Of a stretch of DNA of 64,000 bases, positions 60,507 through 64,000 are shown in pieces; position 1 is the first letter of the stretch; the number at the start of each line of letters is the position of its first letter. The notes beneath the pieces were generated by a model. The model saw only the letters and a list, made by a program, of their open reading frames with translations, ran no database searches and had not been told where the DNA came from. The translations under genes were made by a program, and so were the position numbers. The DNA is taken from contig CAVSCF010000015.1 in assembly GCA_963726405.1 (NCBI GenBank), positions 62,001-126,000 on the forward strand. The letters run 5' to 3'. The stretch comes from JAOUJD01 sp963726405 (GTDB lineage: Bacteria; Pseudomonadota; Gammaproteobacteria; Burkholderiales; Burkholderiaceae_F).

Positions 60507-61597
60507 TCATTCCCGCGTCATGGCCTGCACGACCTGGTCGACCTGCGACTCGTCCATGTAGGCGCTCATCGGAAGACTCAGCACGCGGTCAGCCACCGCT
60601 TCACTGACCGGGAAGGAATTCTGCGCGCTCGCGTCGGCATACGCGGGCTGGCGATGCAGCGGAACCGGGTAGTGGATGGCCGTCGGAATTCCTGCCGCAT
60701 CCAGGCGGGCCTTCAGCGCGGGACGATCCTTCGCAAGAACGGTGAACTGACCCCAAACCGAATCCCGGTTGGACCGGACGGTGACCGGCGTTGCCGTCGC
60801 ACACCCTGCCAGCTTGGCGAGATAGAGCCGTCCGATCTCGGCGCGTCGCTCGAGTTCCCACTCGAAGCGCTCGAGTTTGGCGAGCACGACTGCGCATTGC
60901 AGGGTGTCCATCCGGCCGCCGACTCCGATCCGGGTGTGCACGTAGCGTTTGCTCTGGCCATGGACGCGGATCTCGCGGCAGGCCTGGGCAAGCGGTCGTC
61001 GCCCGTGAAGATCGCCCCGCCGTCGCCATAGCAGCCAAGCGGCTTGCTCGGGAAGAAGCTGGTGCAACCGATCGTGCTCAGGTTGCAGCTCCGCTTTCCG
61101 CTGTATAGGGCGCCGAAGCTCTGTGCGGCATCCTCGATGACCGCCAGTTCGCCGTGCCTGGCCGCAATGGCATTGATCTCGTCCATGTCGGCCAGCTGGC
61201 CGTAGAGACTGACCGGCATGATGGCCCGGGTGCGGGGGGTGATCGCCGCTTCGATCGCCGTCGCGTCGATATTGCAGGTGTCCGGTTCGATATCGACGAA
61301 CACGGGCTTTGCGCCGAGCAGAACGATCACCTCTGCCGTCGCAGCGAAGGTGAACGGCGTCGTGATGACTTCATCGCCAGGTTTGATGTCCAGCGCCATC
61401 AACGAGATCAGCAGCGCCTCCGTACCGCTGGACACCGTGATGCAGTGCTTTGCGCCCGTGTAGGCCTCAAGTCTCTCCTCGAGTTCCCGAACTTCGGGTC
61501 CCATGATGTACTGGCCATGGTCGAGCACCCGCTGGATGCGTGCGTCGATCTGCGGTTTGAGCGCAAGGTACTGCGACTTCAGGTCGATGAATTGCAT
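60507..61597 (-). pseudogene. wlbC: UDP-3-oxo-GlcNAcA aminotransferase (WbpE/WlbC), one frameshift
   Basis: DegT/DnrJ/EryC1 PLP aminotransferase that aminates C3 in UDP-GlcNAc(3NAc)A synthesis. MQFIDLKSQYLALKPQIDAR, GTEALLISLMALDIKPGDEV, TTPFTFAATAEVI, VIEDAAQSFGA and the PLP-lysine loop FFPSKPLGCYGDGGAIFTGD are typical of WbpE. A break near 60,990 precedes VGGRMDTLQCAVVLAKLERF. Joined length is about 363 residues. It overlaps wlbB by 19 bp. Confidence 0.88.
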
Positions 61598-62181
61598 TTG
61601 GTCTCTTCAGTGATCCAGGGTGCAACCCCGGACAGCCGGTACCGGTCTCCGGTATGGGGGCAGGTGGCGACGGCCTCTCCGGACAGCGGGAAAGGAAGCC
61701 TCTCGCCGTGCCGGCTCATCCACCCGATCTGGCGCGCAGGGACACCGACGACCAAGGCGAACGCAGGGACATCGTGGTTAACAACACTCCCGCGCCGACA
61801 AACGCGTACTCACCGATCGTCACACCACAGACGATGGTGCAGTTCGCGCCGAGGGTCGCGCCACGCCGCACGAGCGTGTCGCGATACTCGCTCTTCCGCT
61901 CCACCGCGCTGCGCGGGTTGTAAACGTTGGTGAACACCATGCTCGGGTCCGCAGAAGACGTCGTCCTCCAGCGTCACGTTGTCGTACACCGATACATTGT
62001 TCTGGATCTTCACGCGGTCGCCGATCACAACCTTGTTGCCGACGTACACATTCTGTCCAAGGGAACAGTTCCGGCCGATCTGTGCGCCGCTGCTGACGTG
62101 CACCCAGTGCCAGATGCGCGTTCCGTCCCCGACAAGAGCGCCGTCGTCAACGATCGCCGAGGAATGCACGAAGCCCGCCAT
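61579..62181 (-). pseudogene. wlbB: UDP-GlcNAc3NA N-acetyltransferase (WbpD/WlbB), two frameshifts
   Basis: Left-handed beta-helix acetyltransferase with hexapeptide repeats: IWHWVHVSSGAQIGRNCSLG, VYVGNKVVIGDRVKIQNNVS, DDVFCGP, FTNVYNPRSAVERKSEYRDT and IGEYAFVGAG. The C-terminus VNHDVPAFALVVGVPARQIG then GWMSRHGERLPF is typical. Breaks at about 61,945 and 61,775. Joined length is 200 residues, normal. The stop falls inside the start of wlbC, and the ATG is just after the wlbA stop, so wlbA-wlbB-wlbC are tightly coupled. Confidence 0.87.
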
Positions 62182-62184
62182 CGA

Positions 62185-63246
62185 TCAGTACTCGAGTGGA
62201 AGCGGAACCCGACAACCGTCGCGTGCCGCGAGATAGCACGCGATCAGGACTTCGAGGGACTTCAGCCCTTCCCGCCCGTCGGTGGCCGGTTCCGCCTCGC
62301 CTCGCAGCACGCTGATCACGTTCTCGTAATAGAGCGGATGTCCGTAGCCGTACACCGACGTGGTCTCGTAGCTCGCTTTCTTGATCTGTTCGTCGTCGGC
62401 ATCGGGCTCGGCAAACTCCCAGTGTCTGGATCTCGTTGACCGCGACACCGCCGACCCGCACCGTTCCCTTCTCCCCGAGGATGGTGATCGAGCCCTCCAT
62501 GTTCTTCGGATAGGTGAGCATCGTGACGTTCACTGACCCGAGCGCTCCGGAACGCCAGCGGACGGACATCACGCCGGTGTCCTCGACCTCGATGTTCCGG
62601 GCGAGCGTCCCGGTATACGCCTGCACGCTTTCGATCGGACCGATCAGCCAATCGAGCAGGTCGACATAGTGGCTGGCCTGGTTCATGAACGCTCCGCCAT
62701 CAAACTCCCACGTGCCCCGCCACGCAGCGCTGTCGTAATAGGACTGTGGACGCGACCAGAAGACGTTGATGGTTGCGAGATAGATCCGTCCGAACCGGTC
62801 CTTCTCGACCGCGCGCTTGAGCAACTGCAGCGTCGCATTCCGGCGATTCTGCTTCACCACGAACAGACGAACGCCCGCGGCGTCGCAGGCCGCGACCATG
62901 CGCTTGCCGTCCGCCCACCGCGTGGCCATTGGCTTTTCCGTCATCACGTGGCATCCGCTGTTCGCCACCTGGATCGCCTGGTCGGGATGCAAGCCGCTCG
63001 GCGTGGCCAGCACGACCACATCCGCGTTGCTGTGGGCAAGCATGTCACCAAGGTTCGTGTAGCCGGTCGCGCCGGTCTGCGACACCGCCTTGTCGAGCGC
63101 CGCACGGTCGATGTCGCAGACAGCCACTAGTTCCGTCGTTTCGTGGTGCCGTCGGAGCGCTTCAAAGTGGTTCGCCGAGATACGTCCGCATCCGACCAGC
63201 GCGAATCGGATCTTGCGATCGACGATTGGGGAGGGAAATAGTTCAC
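62185..63246 (-). pseudogene. wlbA: UDP-GlcNAcA 3-dehydrogenase (WbpB/WlbA), frameshifts
   Basis: Gfo/Idh/MocA oxidoreductase. IRFALVGCGRISANHFEALR is the NAD-binding start, EKPMATRWADGKRMV carries the conserved EKP, QNRRNATLQLLKRAVEKDRF and WRGTWEFDGGAFMNQASHYV are WbpB signatures, and YGYGHPLYYENVISVLRGE is near the end. A break near 62,425 moves the C-terminus to another frame. A second is needed near 63,210 if the GTG at 63246 (with AAGGA upstream) is the start. Joined length is about 353 residues. Confidence 0.86.
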
Positions 63247-63458
63247 CTGTGCCTTTTCCTTCGTTTTTCTAAGTACGTCTTCGACGCCGGCCCGTAGCAT
63301 CCGGCAATTGCCGAACCACGCGAACAAAGCACTTCATTTTACGGGACTCGACGGAGCGGGTCCTCGCCGAGCGGCCCGCCTCTCAAGGGGCCGGGCTCCG
63401 ATGAAAGGCGCCTTGCAGGAACTCCGGAATGGACGGCAAACGACGTCTCGCTGCCGCG
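63247..63458. other. Spacer between rmlD and wlbA, no gene seen
   Basis: 212 bp containing an AT-rich stretch near 63,255-63,275 (TTTTCCTTCGTTTTTCT on the plus strand). On the minus strand this is purine-rich and gives the wlbA ribosome-binding site. A promoter for the wlb genes could lie here, but I cannot assign hexamers. Confidence 0.4.
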
Positions 63459-64000
63459 CTACGGAACCGCCTGCCCACGCAGCATCGTCTTCTCACGGAG
63501 CATCCGATGGACACCGAATTCCCAAGGCGGCATGCGCAGGGAAAACGACCGCTCCAGCTTGCTGCAGTCCAGGCGCGAGTTGTGGGGACGACTGGCCGCG
63601 AGGGGATACGCCGCAGTGGAAACGGGGCGTACCGGATAGCGACCTCCCTTCCGCGGTGCTTGCTGCTCGGCCGCCAGACCATGCTCGACCACGAAGCGGG
63701 CGTAGTCGAACCGACTCGTCTCCCCCGCCGCCGCCACGTGATAGGTCCCGCCAAGTTCCGGACGTTGTTCGATCGCACGCAATGCATGGGCCGTGACGTC
63801 CGCGAGCAGGTCGACCCCGGTTGGCGCACCGATCTGGTCCTCGACGACCCGCAGTTCTTTCCCCTCAAGGGCCTTACGAAGGATGGCATCCGGAAAGTCT
63901 TTTCCGCCTGACGAGTACAGCCAACTTGACCGAAGGATCAGGTGTTTACAGCCGCTCGCACGTATCCGTTCTTCACCGGCGAGCTTTGTGCGTCCGTAGG
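63459..64000 (-). CDS. rmlD: dTDP-4-dehydrorhamnose reductase, 5' end outside window
   Basis: C-terminal 180 residues of RmlD, the last step of dTDP-L-rhamnose synthesis. Visible are the catalytic YxxxK in YGRTKLAGEERIRASG, ILRSSWLYSSGGKDFPDAIL, EDQIGAPTGVDLLADVTAHA, GTYHVAAAGETSRFDYARFV and RPHNSRLDCSKLERSFSL. The frame is clean from the window edge to the stop. The neighbouring rmlA/B/C genes are presumably upstream beyond the edge. It marks the right-hand end of the frame-damaged block. Confidence 0.92.
   Translation of the reverse strand, partial: YGRTKLAGEERIRASGCKHLILRSSWLYSSGGKDFPDAILRKALEGKELRVVEDQIGAPTGVDLLADVTAHALRAIEQRPELGGTYHVAAAGETSRFDYARFVVEHGLAAEQQAPRKGGRYPVRPVSTAAYPLAASRPHNSRLDCSKLERSFSLRMPPWEFGVHRMLREKTMLRGQAVP

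Overview
The window is high-GC (roughly two-thirds G+C) chromosomal DNA from a betaproteobacterium, most likely of the order Burkholderiales or a close relative. I base this on gene content and order: amgK-murU-pepP divergent from lptD-surA-pdxA-rsmA, phoH-ybeY near corC-lnt, separate hldA and hldC, short FeoB with FeoA, and pcm-rhodanese-tolC beside waaA-waaC. There is one tRNA gene and no rRNA, CRISPR array, insertion sequence or prophage that I can recognise.

Positions 1-33,450 are a compact, well-preserved housekeeping segment. In order it holds peptidoglycan recycling and peptidase genes (amgK, murU, pepP, minus strand); outer-membrane biogenesis, vitamin B6 and ribosome maturation (lptD, surA, pdxA, rsmA); glyoxalase I, an M48-type metallopeptidase and plsC; glycyl-tRNA synthetase (glyQS); an iron(II) uptake operon (feoA-feoB-small Cys membrane protein) behind a Fur-box-like site; lnt and corC; a rhombotarget-type lipoprotein; phoH-like and ybeY; a 933-residue lipoprotein metalloprotease; miaB; tRNA-Met(CAU); thiD divergent from a tetR gene with its own promoter-operator; pcm, rhodanese and tolC; then waaA, waaC and galE. 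Apart from a probable frameshift at the very end of tolC, every gene here reads through cleanly.

Positions 33,450-64,000 are a surface-polysaccharide locus. A plus-strand block (pgi, manC, hldA, hldD, gmhB, hldC) makes GDP-mannose and ADP-heptose precursors. The minus-strand genes form an O-antigen or exopolysaccharide cluster: wbpM-like dehydratase, PglC-type initiating transferase, three genes for UDP-L-FucNAc (fnlA, fnlB-like, fnlC), two GT4 glycosyltransferases, a D-glucuronyl C5-epimerase-like protein, a Wzy-like polymerase, a Wzx-like flippase, an AsnB-type amidotransferase, four genes for UDP-ManNAc(3NAc)A (wlbA/B/C/D, equivalent to wbpB/D/E/I) and the end of rmlD. The layout resembles the Pseudomonas aeruginosa O5 and Bordetella wlb clusters.

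The striking feature of the second half is that nearly every gene from manB (34.4 kb) to wlbA (63.2 kb) is interrupted by small indels, several dozen in all. The family motifs survive on both sides of each break. Intact genes in this stretch are few (hldA, hldC, the PglC-like transferase, partial rmlD). This pattern fits low-quality consensus sequence better than biological decay, and I annotate each gene across its breaks. One lesion is different: the epimerase/reductase at 47,892-48,113 has lost most of its interior and could be a real deletion.
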